Of a DNA stretch of 22,502 nt, positions 1 to 6,845 are shown piece by piece. The stretch's first letter is position 1; the number at the start of each line of letters is the position of its first letter. The notes beneath the pieces were generated by a model that searched no databases, was not told the DNA's origin, and saw only the letters and a program-made list of their open reading frames with translations. The position numbers were made by a program, and so were the translations under genes. Origin of the DNA: Bacilli bacterium (GTDB lineage: Bacteria; Bacillota_I; Bacilli_A; RF39; UBA660). Location of the stretch: assembly GCA_900769695.1 (NCBI GenBank), contig CAAGHO010000054.1, forward strand, positions 1 to 22,502. Direction: 5' to 3'.

Positions 1-413
<413 letters not shown>

Positions 414-477
414 ATATTTAATTAATTTGATGAACACGATATCTTAGTTTTCAGAGAATTATTTCTCTATATATTTT
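414..477 (+). other. 23S-5S internal spacer with a small processing-type hairpin
   Basis: This short AT-rich spacer holds the motif ATCTTAGTTTTCAGAGAA (441-458), like the sequence found after 23S genes in many Bacillota. A perfect 6-bp stem, AGAGAA (453-458) with TTCTCT (463-468), has a 4-base loop. There is no tRNA gene in the spacer. I infer a role in rRNA processing only from position and resemblance. Confidence 0.5.
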
Positions 478-584
478 TCTTGGTAACGATAGCAAGTGGG
501 GTACACCTGTTCCCATCCCGAACACAGAAGTTAAGCCACTTAACGCCGACAATAGTGTATGCGAAGATAGGAAGTTGCCAAGAA
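478..584 (+). rRNA. 5S ribosomal RNA
   Basis: The sequence contains the classic 5S core CCCATCCCGAACACAGAAGTTAAG (split here as CCCATCCCGAACACAG and AAGTTAAGCC, around 512-537). The closing helix I pairs TCTTGGTAAC (478-487) with GTTGCCAAGA (574-583). At about 107 nt it is a normal length for low-GC Gram-positive bacteria. It follows the 23S gene directly, as in a standard rrn operon. A run of nine T begins at 585. Confidence 0.97.
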
Positions 585-602
585 TTTTTTTTTGTTATAA
601 AA

Positions 603-644
603 TGTATAATTGCACAAAAAGCAGTTGTATAACTTTTTTTTTTT
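603..644 (+). terminator. Intrinsic terminator of the rrn operon
   Basis: An 11-bp stem pairs 603-613 (TGTATAATTGC) with 621-631 (GCAGTTGTATA), including three G-U pairs, around a 7-base loop, and is followed by eleven T (634-644). It lies just past the 5S gene and would end rRNA transcription. Confidence 0.8.
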
Positions 645-652
645 GGTATAAT
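625..652 (+). promoter_or_regulatory. Promoter of the tsaE-tsaB-rimI-tsaD operon, overlapping the rrn terminator
   Basis: A perfect -10 box TATAAT (647-652) carries a TGn extension (TGG, 644-646). A partial -35 box TTGTAT (625-630) is 16 bases upstream and lies inside the terminator's 3' arm. The start site would fall near 659, leaving an mRNA leader of about a dozen bases that begins almost at the GGGTGA ribosome binding site (660-665) of tsaE. Confidence 0.6.
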
Positions 653-670
653 AATAACTGGGTGATATAG

Positions 671-1129
671 ATGAATTATAAAATTACAACATATTCAGAA
701 AATGAAACAATAGAATTAGCAGAAAATATTGAATCTGAAAAATTCCCTAATATGGTAATTTGTTTAGAGGGGGATTTAGGAAGTGGTAAAACAGTGTTTA
801 CAAAAGGTTTTGCTCAAGCTATGGAAATAGATGAAGAAGTTACTTCTCCAACATTTAATATAATTAAAGAATATACTACTGGCGAGATACCTTTATATCA
901 TATGGATGTTTATCGCTTGGATGGTAGAGTAGAAGAATTAGGAATTGAGGAGTATTATACTAAAAAGGGAGTAACAATAATTGAATGGGCTGACATGATT
1001 CCTGATTATTTACCAGAAAAAAGATTAGATATTAAAATAAAGAACTCTGGTGATGACGAAAATAAACGAACTTTTATAATTACACCTCATGGTAAAAAAT
1101 ATGAAGATTTATGCGAGGCTGTATTATGA
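671..1129 (+). CDS. tsaE: tRNA t6A biosynthesis ATPase TsaE
   Basis: TsaE is the ATPase that works with TsaB and TsaD to put threonylcarbamoyl on adenosine 37 of ANN-decoding tRNAs. The 152-residue protein has the full family pattern: a P-loop GDLGSGKT at 34-41, the SPTF motif at 59-62, HMDVYR at 77-82, and the EW pair at 105-106. The length is typical for bacterial TsaE. It is the first gene of a four-gene operon after the rRNA genes; its stop codon overlaps the tsaB start (ATGA). The start at 671 is supported by GGGTGA five bases upstream. The threonylcarbamoyl-AMP synthase (TsaC) is not in the window. Confidence 0.96.
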   Translation: MNYKITTYSENETIELAENIESEKFPNMVICLEGDLGSGKTVFTKGFAQAMEIDEEVTSPTFNIIKEYTTGEIPLYHMDVYRLDGRVEELGIEEYYTKKGVTIIEWADMIPDYLPEKRLDIKIKNSGDDENKRTFIITPHGKKYEDLCEAVL

Positions 1130-1746
1130 GAGTTTTATATATAGATACTTCTTCTAGTTATCTATATGCAGGAATAGTTGAAAATAAGAAATTATTGTGT
1201 TCTGTGAAGGAGAAATTAGGGCAAGAACTATCTTGCCTTGCTTTGCCTAGAATAGCAGATATGTTTTCTAAAACTAGTTTAGTACCTAATGATATTAATA
1301 AAATTATTGTTGTAGATGGTCCAGGCTCATTTACAGGTATTAGGGTAGGATTAACGATTGCAAAAGTTTATGCTTGGAGTTTATCTATTCCAATAACAAC
1401 TATTACAAGTTTGGAAGCTATGTCAACATCAGTAAAATGTGATGAGGTAAAGGTTCCTATAATTGATGCACGTAGAAATTATTCTTATGCTGCTATATAT
1501 AATCACGATGATTGTTTGATGAAACCTCAACATATAAATAATGATGTACTTACAAAAAAACTAGATGAGCTTTCAGAATATATAATAATAACTAATGACG
1601 AAACAAATTTAAATGGCAAAAAGTGTAATTATGATCCTGATATAGAGTCTATTGTTAATAAATATGTCGATAAAGCAGAGGTTAATCCTCACCTTGTTAA
1701 TCCTGAATATTTAAAATTAACAGAAGCAGAAGAAAGTAGGATGTAA
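1126..1746 (+). CDS. tsaB: tRNA t6A biosynthesis scaffold protein TsaB
   Basis: TsaB is the inactive paralogue of TsaD; it binds TsaD and TsaE and scaffolds t6A synthesis in the cytoplasm. The N-terminal strand VLYIDTSS and the VDGPGSFTGIRVGLTIAK segment are diagnostic of TsaB/YeaZ. I place the start at the ATG at 1126, giving 206 residues. It forms an ATGA overlap with the tsaE stop and has CGAGG (1114-1118) at the right distance. An upstream in-frame ATG at 1111 would add five residues but lacks a good ribosome binding site. The gene ends with TAATG, overlapping rimI by one base, so translation is probably coupled through the operon. Confidence 0.95.
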   Translation: MRVLYIDTSSSYLYAGIVENKKLLCSVKEKLGQELSCLALPRIADMFSKTSLVPNDINKIIVVDGPGSFTGIRVGLTIAKVYAWSLSIPITTITSLEAMSTSVKCDEVKVPIIDARRNYSYAAIYNHDDCLMKPQHINNDVLTKKLDELSEYIIITNDETNLNGKKCNYDPDIESIVNKYVDKAEVNPHLVNPEYLKLTEAEESRM

Positions 1747-2150
1747 TGATAAGAGAATTATCATTAAATGATTTTGTAAATTATAAAACCGATTTGTTAA
1801 CTTTTGAAGAAATCGAAAGTGAATTAAAAGCTAATCCGTTTGGACATTTTTTAGTTTACATTGAACAGGAAAACAATATTATAGGTTATCTTTATTATAG
1901 TGATATTTATGAAAGAGCTGAAATTAATCAAATAGAAGTAGAGGTTTTCCACAGAAACTGTGGAATAGCAACAAAATTATTACAAAAAATGATTAAAATT
2001 GTGGAAAAAAATATTACTTTAGAAGTAAAAGTAACAAATAATTCTGCAATTCATCTATATAAAAAGTTTGGGTTTTGTGAAACTGCAATAAGAAAAGGTT
2101 ATTATCAAGGTATTGATGGTATCTTAATGGAAAGAAAAAATAATAATTAA
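1746..2150 (+). CDS. rimI: Ribosomal protein S18-alanine N-acetyltransferase-like GNAT protein (RimI)
   Basis: This is a 134-residue GNAT acetyltransferase of the RimI type. The acetyl-CoA binding motif is RNCGIA (70-75) within VEVFHRNCGIATKLL, and the C-terminal signature LEVKVTNNSAIHLYKKFGF (92-110) matches the RimI family. RimI classically acetylates the N-terminal alanine of ribosomal protein S18, though many members in tsaB-tsaD operons have a broader or untested substrate range. The start codon overlaps the tsaB stop by one base and AGGATG precedes it. Family assignment is firm; the exact substrate is inferred from the operon. Confidence 0.88.
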   Translation: MIRELSLNDFVNYKTDLLTFEEIESELKANPFGHFLVYIEQENNIIGYLYYSDIYERAEINQIEVEVFHRNCGIATKLLQKMIKIVEKNITLEVKVTNNSAIHLYKKFGFCETAIRKGYYQGIDGILMERKNNN

Positions 2151-2163
2151 AGAGAGTGGTATT

Positions 2164-3168
2164 ATGAAAGATATTTACATATTAGGAATAGAAAGTAGTT
2201 GTGATGAAACTAGTGTTTCTATAGTTAAAAATGGAAATTGCGATATATCAACAATAATTTCTTCACAGATAGATATTCACAAATCATATGGTGGAGTTGT
2301 ACCTGAAATTGCAAGTAGAGAACATGTTAAAAATATAACTTTTGTCATAGAAGAATGTTTAGAAAAAGCTAATATGAAAATGGAAGATATTGATACCATT
2401 GCATTTACATATGGACCAGGTCTTATAGGTTCATTATTGATTGGTCTTGAAGCAGCTAAAACTCTTTCTTTCATTTATAATAAACCTTTAATACCAATCC
2501 ATCATATAGCAGGACATATATATGCTAATAGTTTAGAAAAAGAAATGAAATTTCCTTTGCTTGCACTAGTAGTAAGTGGAGGACATACTGAATTAGTTCT
2601 AATGAGGGATCATTTTAATTTTGAAAAATTAGGTGGTACTTTGGATGATGCTATTGGTGAGTGTTATGATAAAGTGGCAAGAGTTTTGGGACTTGAATAT
2701 CCAGGAGGACCAAAAGTTGATAAATTAGCTCATATTGGAAAACCAACATACAAATTACCAGTACCATTACAAGATGATAGTTATAACTTTTCTTTTAGTG
2801 GATTAAAGAGTGCTGTTATTAATTTGGATCACAAATATAAGCAAAAAGGTGAAGAAATAATTAAAGAAGATTTAGCAGCATCATTCCAAAAAGTTGCGAT
2901 TTCTTCAATAGTTAATAAAACAAGAAAAGCTGTTAATGACTTTAATATTAAAAACTTAATAGTCGCTGGTGGAGTTGCTGCTAATAATGGCTTAAGGGAA
3001 GAAATCCAGAAGTTAAGTTCTGAATTAAACTTGGATGTAACTTTTCCAACTATGAAATATTGTACAGATAATGGAGCAATGATTGCTGCAGCAGGATATT
3101 ATGCATATAAATTGGGTCGTAGAGGGGACTTATATTTAAACAGCAAATCTAGTGACAAATTAAATTAA
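2164..3168 (+). CDS. tsaD: tRNA N6-adenosine threonylcarbamoyltransferase TsaD
   Basis: TsaD transfers the threonylcarbamoyl group from its AMP adduct to A37 of tRNA. The 334-residue protein has the ASKHA fold marks: GIESSCDET (8-16), the metal-binding H114-IAG-H118 pair in PIHHIAGH, VSGGHTELV (137-145), SFSGLKSAV (210-218), VAGGVAANNGLR (267-278) and the late metal ligand D302 in CTDNGAM. The length is normal for the bacterial enzyme. The gene begins 13 bases after rimI with AGAGAGTGG as ribosome binding site and is the last gene of the operon, followed by an intrinsic terminator. No missing residues were seen. Confidence 0.97.
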   Translation: MKDIYILGIESSCDETSVSIVKNGNCDISTIISSQIDIHKSYGGVVPEIASREHVKNITFVIEECLEKANMKMEDIDTIAFTYGPGLIGSLLIGLEAAKTLSFIYNKPLIPIHHIAGHIYANSLEKEMKFPLLALVVSGGHTELVLMRDHFNFEKLGGTLDDAIGECYDKVARVLGLEYPGGPKVDKLAHIGKPTYKLPVPLQDDSYNFSFSGLKSAVINLDHKYKQKGEEIIKEDLAASFQKVAISSIVNKTRKAVNDFNIKNLIVAGGVAANNGLREEIQKLSSELNLDVTFPTMKYCTDNGAMIAAAGYYAYKLGRRGDLYLNSKSSDKLN

Positions 3169-3170
3169 CA

Positions 3171-3206
3171 AAAAAAAGCCTATTTCTAGCTTTTTTTATT
3201 TTTTAT
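3171..3206 (+). terminator. Intrinsic terminator of the tsa operon
   Basis: A 9-bp stem pairs AAAAAAAGC (3171-3179) with GCTTTTTTT (3189-3197) around a 9-base loop, with further T-rich sequence after it. It begins two bases after the tsaD stop codon. Confidence 0.8.
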
Positions 3207-3309
3207 ATAGATATCTGAATAAAAAGTAATTTTTAAAACTTTTAATAATATATATGATACAATAAAAACAAAATAAGAAATTTAATTTTTTTTAAGGAGA
3301 AAGTAAACA

Positions 3310-3924
3310 ATGAATAATATGTATTTAACTGATATCAAAAATATAAATGATGAAACAATAGAAAATGTTTTATTCAGTTTGGTTACAACAAAATATTTAA
3401 CTGCTGATTGTCTAATTTTGTTTGGTTGTCACATAAAATCACTTCTAGATGAAAGAATAAATTTAGCTATTGATATATTATATACTAAAATTATTAGTAA
3501 AATAATAGTAACAGGTGGTATTGGTATTCATGGAAATTTTAATGAATCAGAATACATGAAAGAAAAATTACTAAATGCCGGAATTAATGAAGACATGATA
3601 TTAGTTGAAGATGAATCCACAACAACAGAAGAAAATGTAATTAATTCAATAAAAGTATTAAGAAAAAACAATTTAATAGAAAATAAAAAAATTGTTTTAG
3701 TTTCAAATCAAGCACATCTGCGAAGAATAGGAATGGAATTAAAAAAACAATTAAAAGGTACTAATATTGAAATTATTTATGAGTATCCCAAAACATCTAT
3801 TATTTCATTAGAAAATGTATTAGAAAATAGCGAATTAAAGTCACTAGCTATTAATGAGATAAAAAAGATTGTTAGATTTATTGAAGATGGTATTATAGAC
3901 GATGAATTAATTAATTCTGATTAA
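3310..3924 (+). CDS. YdcF/DUF218 family protein
   Basis: This 204-residue protein matches the DUF218 (YdcF-like) family, whose members have a Rossmann-like fold. Biochemical roles are poorly known; some members act near cell-envelope metabolism. Visible marks are LILFGCHIK (35-43), IIVTGG (65-70), NESEYMKEKL (78-87), the acidic ESTTTEENV segment (102-110) and VSNQAHLRR (131-139). There is no signal peptide or membrane segment, so it is probably cytosolic. AAGGAGA (3294-3300) sits nine bases before the ATG. It is monocistronic and convergent with the ABC permease. Two in-frame Met codons (1 and 4) are possible; the first has the better spacing. Confidence 0.82.
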   Translation: MNNMYLTDIKNINDETIENVLFSLVTTKYLTADCLILFGCHIKSLLDERINLAIDILYTKIISKIIVTGGIGIHGNFNESEYMKEKLLNAGINEDMILVEDESTTTEENVINSIKVLRKNNLIENKKIVLVSNQAHLRRIGMELKKQLKGTNIEIIYEYPKTSIISLENVLENSELKSLAINEIKKIVRFIEDGIIDDELINSD

Positions 3925-3979
3925 AAGTAAGCTTACCAAATCTAAAAAATAAAATAGAATAACTGTTAATAATAATTAT

Positions 3980-4009
3980 TTATTATAATTATTAGGTATA
4001 TTATAATAA
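3980..4009. repeat. AT-only inverted repeat between convergent genes
   Basis: TTATTATAAT (3980-3989) is the exact reverse complement of ATTATAATAA (4000-4009), with a 10-base gap. It lies in the ~107-bp space between the YdcF-like gene and the permease. It is all A/T, so chance formation in such AT-rich DNA is quite possible. Confidence 0.35.
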
Positions 4010-4013
4010 TATA

Positions 4014-4033
4014 AAAAGCACATTTGTGCTTTT
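4014..4033. terminator. Bidirectional terminator hairpin between convergent genes
   Basis: The perfect stem AAAAGCAC (4014-4021) with GTGCTTTT (4026-4033) has an ATTT loop and T-rich flanks on both strands. It would stop the YdcF-like transcript from the left and the permease transcript from the right. The permease stop codon (4032-4034) lies in its arm. Confidence 0.7.
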
Positions 4034-4832
4034 AACTTCTTTTATTTTTTATATAAATTTCAATCTTTTCAATTATGAAATACATAAGGTAAGATATAAT
4101 TCCTAAAATTATAACACTGGCTATTACTAGATCAATATTAAATACCTGTGATCCATACATAATTAGATAACCTAATCCATTTTTTGATACAAGTAATTCT
4201 CCCATAATAACACCAATTAATGACATTGATATATTAATTTTAAGAGCACTTATAATATTTAAATAATTACTTGGAAGGACAACCTTAGTCAGTATCTTAA
4301 ATTTTGATGCTTTTAAGGATTTTAATAGAATAATATAATTCTTATCTGTAGAAATAAAACTATTATAGATATTTATTATCGTTATAAATGTATTAATTAA
4401 CAAGGCCATAAATATAATAGAATTTATACTTGCACCTACCCAGATAATAATTAATGGTCCTAAAGCAACTTTTGGTAACGAGTTTAGAATAGTTAGGTAA
4501 GGATCTATTATTTTAGAAACTATTTTATTACTCCACAGAATAATTGCTGTAATCATTCCTACAATAGAGGCAATAAAAAAACTAATTAGTACTTCATATA
4601 AAGTTACACCTATATGTTTTATTAAACTCCCATCCCTAAAAAGTTCTATAATTGTTTTGGTAGCCTTTATCGGACTAGAGGAAGTAAAACTATTAATTAT
4701 TTTATAATCAGATAATAATTCCCAAGCAATTAGGAACATTGAAATTATTAAAATTCTAAAAATAAATACAATTACTTTTTCTTTTTTTAACTTTTTTAAG
4801 TACTTTTTATGTTCATCACTATATGTGGACAT
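4032..4832 (-). CDS. ABC transporter permease, SsuC/TauC/ThiX-like
   Basis: This is an integral membrane permease subunit of 266 residues, in the binding-protein-dependent family that imports sulfonates, nitrate, taurine or thiamine precursors. The N-terminal basic stretch is followed by about six hydrophobic segments. The cytoplasmic EAA-type loop that contacts the ATPase is visible as LPKVALGPLIIIWVG. The C-terminal GELLVSKNGLGYLIMYGSQ is also typical of the family. The start overlaps the end of the ATP-binding gene by 14 bases, so the two were one operon. The ATPase is truncated here and no substrate-binding protein is in the window, so the permease is probably non-functional unless another ATPase serves it. 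The substrate cannot be told from sequence. Confidence 0.88.
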   Translation of the reverse strand: MSTYSDEHKKYLKKLKKEKVIVFIFRILIISMFLIAWELLSDYKIINSFTSSSPIKATKTIIELFRDGSLIKHIGVTLYEVLISFFIASIVGMITAIILWSNKIVSKIIDPYLTILNSLPKVALGPLIIIWVGASINSIIFMALLINTFITIINIYNSFISTDKNYIILLKSLKASKFKILTKVVLPSNYLNIISALKINISMSLIGVIMGELLVSKNGLGYLIMYGSQVFNIDLVIASVIILGIISYLMYFIIEKIEIYIKNKRS

Positions 4833-5013
4833 CTAAATCCCTCCAAATCTTGTCATAATAATTATTAAATTCTCTACATCTTCTGTTATTCATTGGAGTT
4901 GATTTGTTAGTTAGTTTAATTTCATATATATTTTTAATGTTAGCTGGACGCTTGCTTAGGACAATTACTTTATCAGACATACTGACAGCTTCGGCAAGAA
5001 GTTTAATAAACAT
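4819..5013 (-). pseudogene. C-terminal remnant of an ABC transporter ATP-binding subunit
   Basis: The 64 codons read AEAVSMSDKVIVLSKRP onward, which matches the region just after the H-loop in SsuB/TauB-like ATPases (normally THD..EA.SMSDRV.VLS.RP). The Walker A, signature, Walker B and H-loop segments that should precede it are absent: upstream of AEA (near 4996 on the plus strand) the reading becomes MFIKLL, unlike the family, and runs quickly into a stop. A normal subunit has roughly 240-260 residues, so about three quarters is gone. The end of the homology coincides with the start of the conjugation genes, which suggests that insertion or a linked deletion removed the rest. Confidence 0.82.
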
Positions 5014-5083
5014 GACTATTAAAACCTTTTATTTATAAGGGAATTACTAATAATATATTAGAAAGGAGAGGGTAAAATAGTCT

Positions 5084-5998
5084 ATGTTTGATGATTTACT
5101 TGGAAATGATAATGATGCTGATGATTCAATAGAATATATAAAATATGTTAGTATAGATATGATAGATGATTTTCAGGATCATCCTTTTAATGTTGGTGAA
5201 GAATGTGATTTATTGCAAATGTCAGATAGTATTAAAGAGAATGGAATATTGTCTCCAGCAATAATTAGAAAAAAAGTTGATGGGAGATATGAAATGATTT
5301 CTGGGCACAGAAGAAAAAAGGCGTGTGAATTAGCCATGTTAGATAAAATTCCATGTATTGTAAAAGATTTATCAGATGAAGAAGCTACTATATTAATGGT
5401 TGATAGTAATATCCAACGTGAAAAAGTATTACCGTCTGAAAAAGCATATGCTTATAAGATGAAATTGGATGCCTTAAGAAGCCAAGGAAAAAGAAATGAT
5501 TTAACTTTGTTTCAAAATGAAACAAGGTTAGATAATATAAAAAAAATTGGTGAAAACAACAATGATAGTAGAACAAAGGTATATAGATATATCAGGTTAA
5601 CAAATTTGTTACCTGATTTTTTAGATATGATAGACAATGACTTTTTAGGAAAAGATCCTAGAATGGGTTTAACTATTGGTTTTGAATTATCTTTCTTAAA
5701 AGAAGAAGAACAGTTTATACTTCTAGATGCTATGGATTGTTATGATGCTAGTCCCTCTCATTCTCAAGCAATAGAATTAAAACAACTAAGTAGGGATGGA
5801 AAATTAAATCAAAATATTATTTATAAAATTATGTCAATGGAAAAATCAAATCAAGTTCCCAAGATTCATATTTCTAGAGAAAAGTTACAAAAGGTACTCC
5901 CACGTAATTTGAAAACTGGTGAGGAAATAGAAAACTATATTATTAAAGCTGTAACTGACTATAATAAAAGACAGAAAAGTAGGGATAATGCAAGATGA
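5084..5998 (+). CDS. ParB/RepB/Spo0J-family partition-like protein
   Basis: This 304-residue protein has the ParB N-terminal fold: the VSIDMI..F..HPF opening (22-35), the SDSIKENGILSPAIIRK segment (47-63), the GHRR motif in box II (SGHRRKKACELA, 73-84), and the box III-like NIQREKVLPSEKAYAYK (109-125). A DNA-binding segment with a KVYRYIRLTNLLP helix pair follows (165-177). ParB proteins bind centromere-like parS sites and, with a ParA ATPase, segregate plasmids or stabilise excised ICEs. No ParA gene precedes it here. GHRR replaces the GERR form seen in chromosomal ParB, which is common in plasmid relatives. AGGAGAGG (5064-5072) precedes the ATG at a slightly long spacing. Confidence 0.9.
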   Translation: MFDDLLGNDNDADDSIEYIKYVSIDMIDDFQDHPFNVGEECDLLQMSDSIKENGILSPAIIRKKVDGRYEMISGHRRKKACELAMLDKIPCIVKDLSDEEATILMVDSNIQREKVLPSEKAYAYKMKLDALRSQGKRNDLTLFQNETRLDNIKKIGENNNDSRTKVYRYIRLTNLLPDFLDMIDNDFLGKDPRMGLTIGFELSFLKEEEQFILLDAMDCYDASPSHSQAIELKQLSRDGKLNQNIIYKIMSMEKSNQVPKIHISREKLQKVLPRNLKTGEEIENYIIKAVTDYNKRQKSRDNAR

Positions 5999-6036
5999 AT
6001 ATTGTAGTATTAAATAAAAGTCCCCCTATATACTAA
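5995..6036 (+). other. Possible 13-codon overlapping ORF after the ParB-like gene
   Basis: An ATG at 5995 overlaps the ParB-like stop codon (ATGA) and opens a 13-codon frame, MNIVVLNKSPPIY, then TAA. The overlap geometry is that of coupled translation, but the frame is so short that it may be chance or the remnant of a lost gene. It includes the C-run/TATATA segment TCCCCCTATATAC (6021-6033), unusual in such AT-rich DNA. Confidence 0.2.
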
Positions 6037-6056
6037 TAAATTTTATTTGTAGTATT

Positions 6057-6104
6057 GCAAATTAAAACAAAATTTGCTACCTTAAGACCAAAGAGAGGTC
6101 TGAG
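6057..6104 (+). promoter_or_regulatory. Two hairpins in the leader of the membrane-anchored protein gene
   Basis: A perfect 7-bp stem pairs GCAAATT (6057-6063) with AATTTGC (6071-6077). A second stem pairs CTTAAGACC (6081-6089) with GGTCTGAG (6097-6104), 8 bp with one bulged A. Two G residues (6097-6098) of the likely ribosome binding site AGAGAGG (6092-6098) fall in the second stem. A 10-bp direct repeat, TTGTAGTATT, occurs at 6002-6011 and 6047-6056, just before. Translational control is an inference from position only. Confidence 0.4.
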
Positions 6105-6108
6105 TAAT

Positions 6109-6774
6109 ATGAAATTAAAAACTAAAAAATGGATTATTATAGTATCTATTATAGTATTAGTTGTGGTAGCTTTATTTATCATTAAACTTTCTTCCAAAGA
6201 AAAAGAAAAAGGAGAAAAGGTTAAAAAAAGTAACTTTACAGAAATTATTGATAAAAGTAAATCTGATACTAAAAACGATAGTTCAAAGGAAGAAGAACAA
6301 GAAATAAGTGACGAATCAAAAACAGATAATTCTAGCTCAAAGAGTACCAATTCATCTAATGTAAATAATGAAAGTACAGTTAGTGATAATAATACTGCTA
6401 ATAATAAATCTACTGTTAGTAGCAGTACTAATTCATCTGTGCCACAGAGTTCAACTCCACAACCTGATCCAACTCCATCACAAAATACACAACCAGTTCA
6501 AACAGAGTGGGAAAAACTTGGAATATCACAATATGAATATTATCATACTCCAATGAATGCTGGTGAAGAAGTGGTATTTGAAGGTAATGAGAGTTTATGT
6601 ACTGCTGAGATTAATAGATTAGTGGATAAATATTATCGTGAAGGATTAAGTGGTGGAAATAGTTATACAATAAATGGAAAATACACATATTCCTATATTG
6701 GCTGTGGAATAAATATTTACATAAATAATGTTAAATATAAATATAGTCAAGTTAAAGCTATGGGATATAATTAA
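6109..6774 (+). CDS. Membrane-anchored protein with a Ser/Asn/Thr-rich stalk, unknown function
   Basis: I do not recognise the family. The 221-residue product has an N-terminal membrane anchor (about residues 8-27, IIIVSIIVLVVVALFIIKLS), a charged segment, then a long low-complexity stalk rich in Ser, Asn, Thr and later Pro/Gln. A compact C-terminal domain of about 80 residues begins near EWEKLGISQYEYYHTP; it contains two cysteines (in SLCTAE and IGCGINIY) that could form a disulfide outside the cell. This layout suits a cell-surface domain held away from the membrane. I chose the ATG at 6109 because AGAGAGG precedes it; an in-frame TTG at 6055 lies inside a hairpin with no ribosome binding site. 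It precedes the adhesin gene but is separated from it by a terminator. Confidence 0.72.
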   Translation: MKLKTKKWIIIVSIIVLVVVALFIIKLSSKEKEKGEKVKKSNFTEIIDKSKSDTKNDSSKEEEQEISDESKTDNSSSKSTNSSNVNNESTVSDNNTANNKSTVSSSTNSSVPQSSTPQPDPTPSQNTQPVQTEWEKLGISQYEYYHTPMNAGEEVVFEGNESLCTAEINRLVDKYYREGLSGGNSYTINGKYTYSYIGCGINIYINNVKYKYSQVKAMGYN

Positions 6775-6786
6775 AAATAAAAAAGT

Positions 6787-6810
6787 AAGCACACAAAATA
6801 GTGTGCTTTT
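6787..6810 (+). terminator. Intrinsic terminator before the adhesin gene
   Basis: AAGCACAC (6787-6794) pairs perfectly with GTGTGCTT (6801-6808) around a 6-base loop, then TTAGTTTG. The U-tract is short, so termination may be partial. Confidence 0.6.
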
Positions 6811-6845
6811 AGTTTGCAATGATTTAAGAGAGGAATGATAGAAAA

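Noticed and set aside
2277..2474. Minus-strand open frame of 65 codons inside tsaD
   Set aside because: It lies wholly within a well-supported plus-strand gene, has no ribosome binding site and resembles no protein.
6055..6108. Upstream TTG start that would lengthen the membrane-anchored protein by 18 residues
   Set aside because: The added residues would put a basic stretch before the anchor, the TTG has no ribosome binding site and it lies inside a hairpin; the ATG at 6109 is preceded by AGAGAGG.
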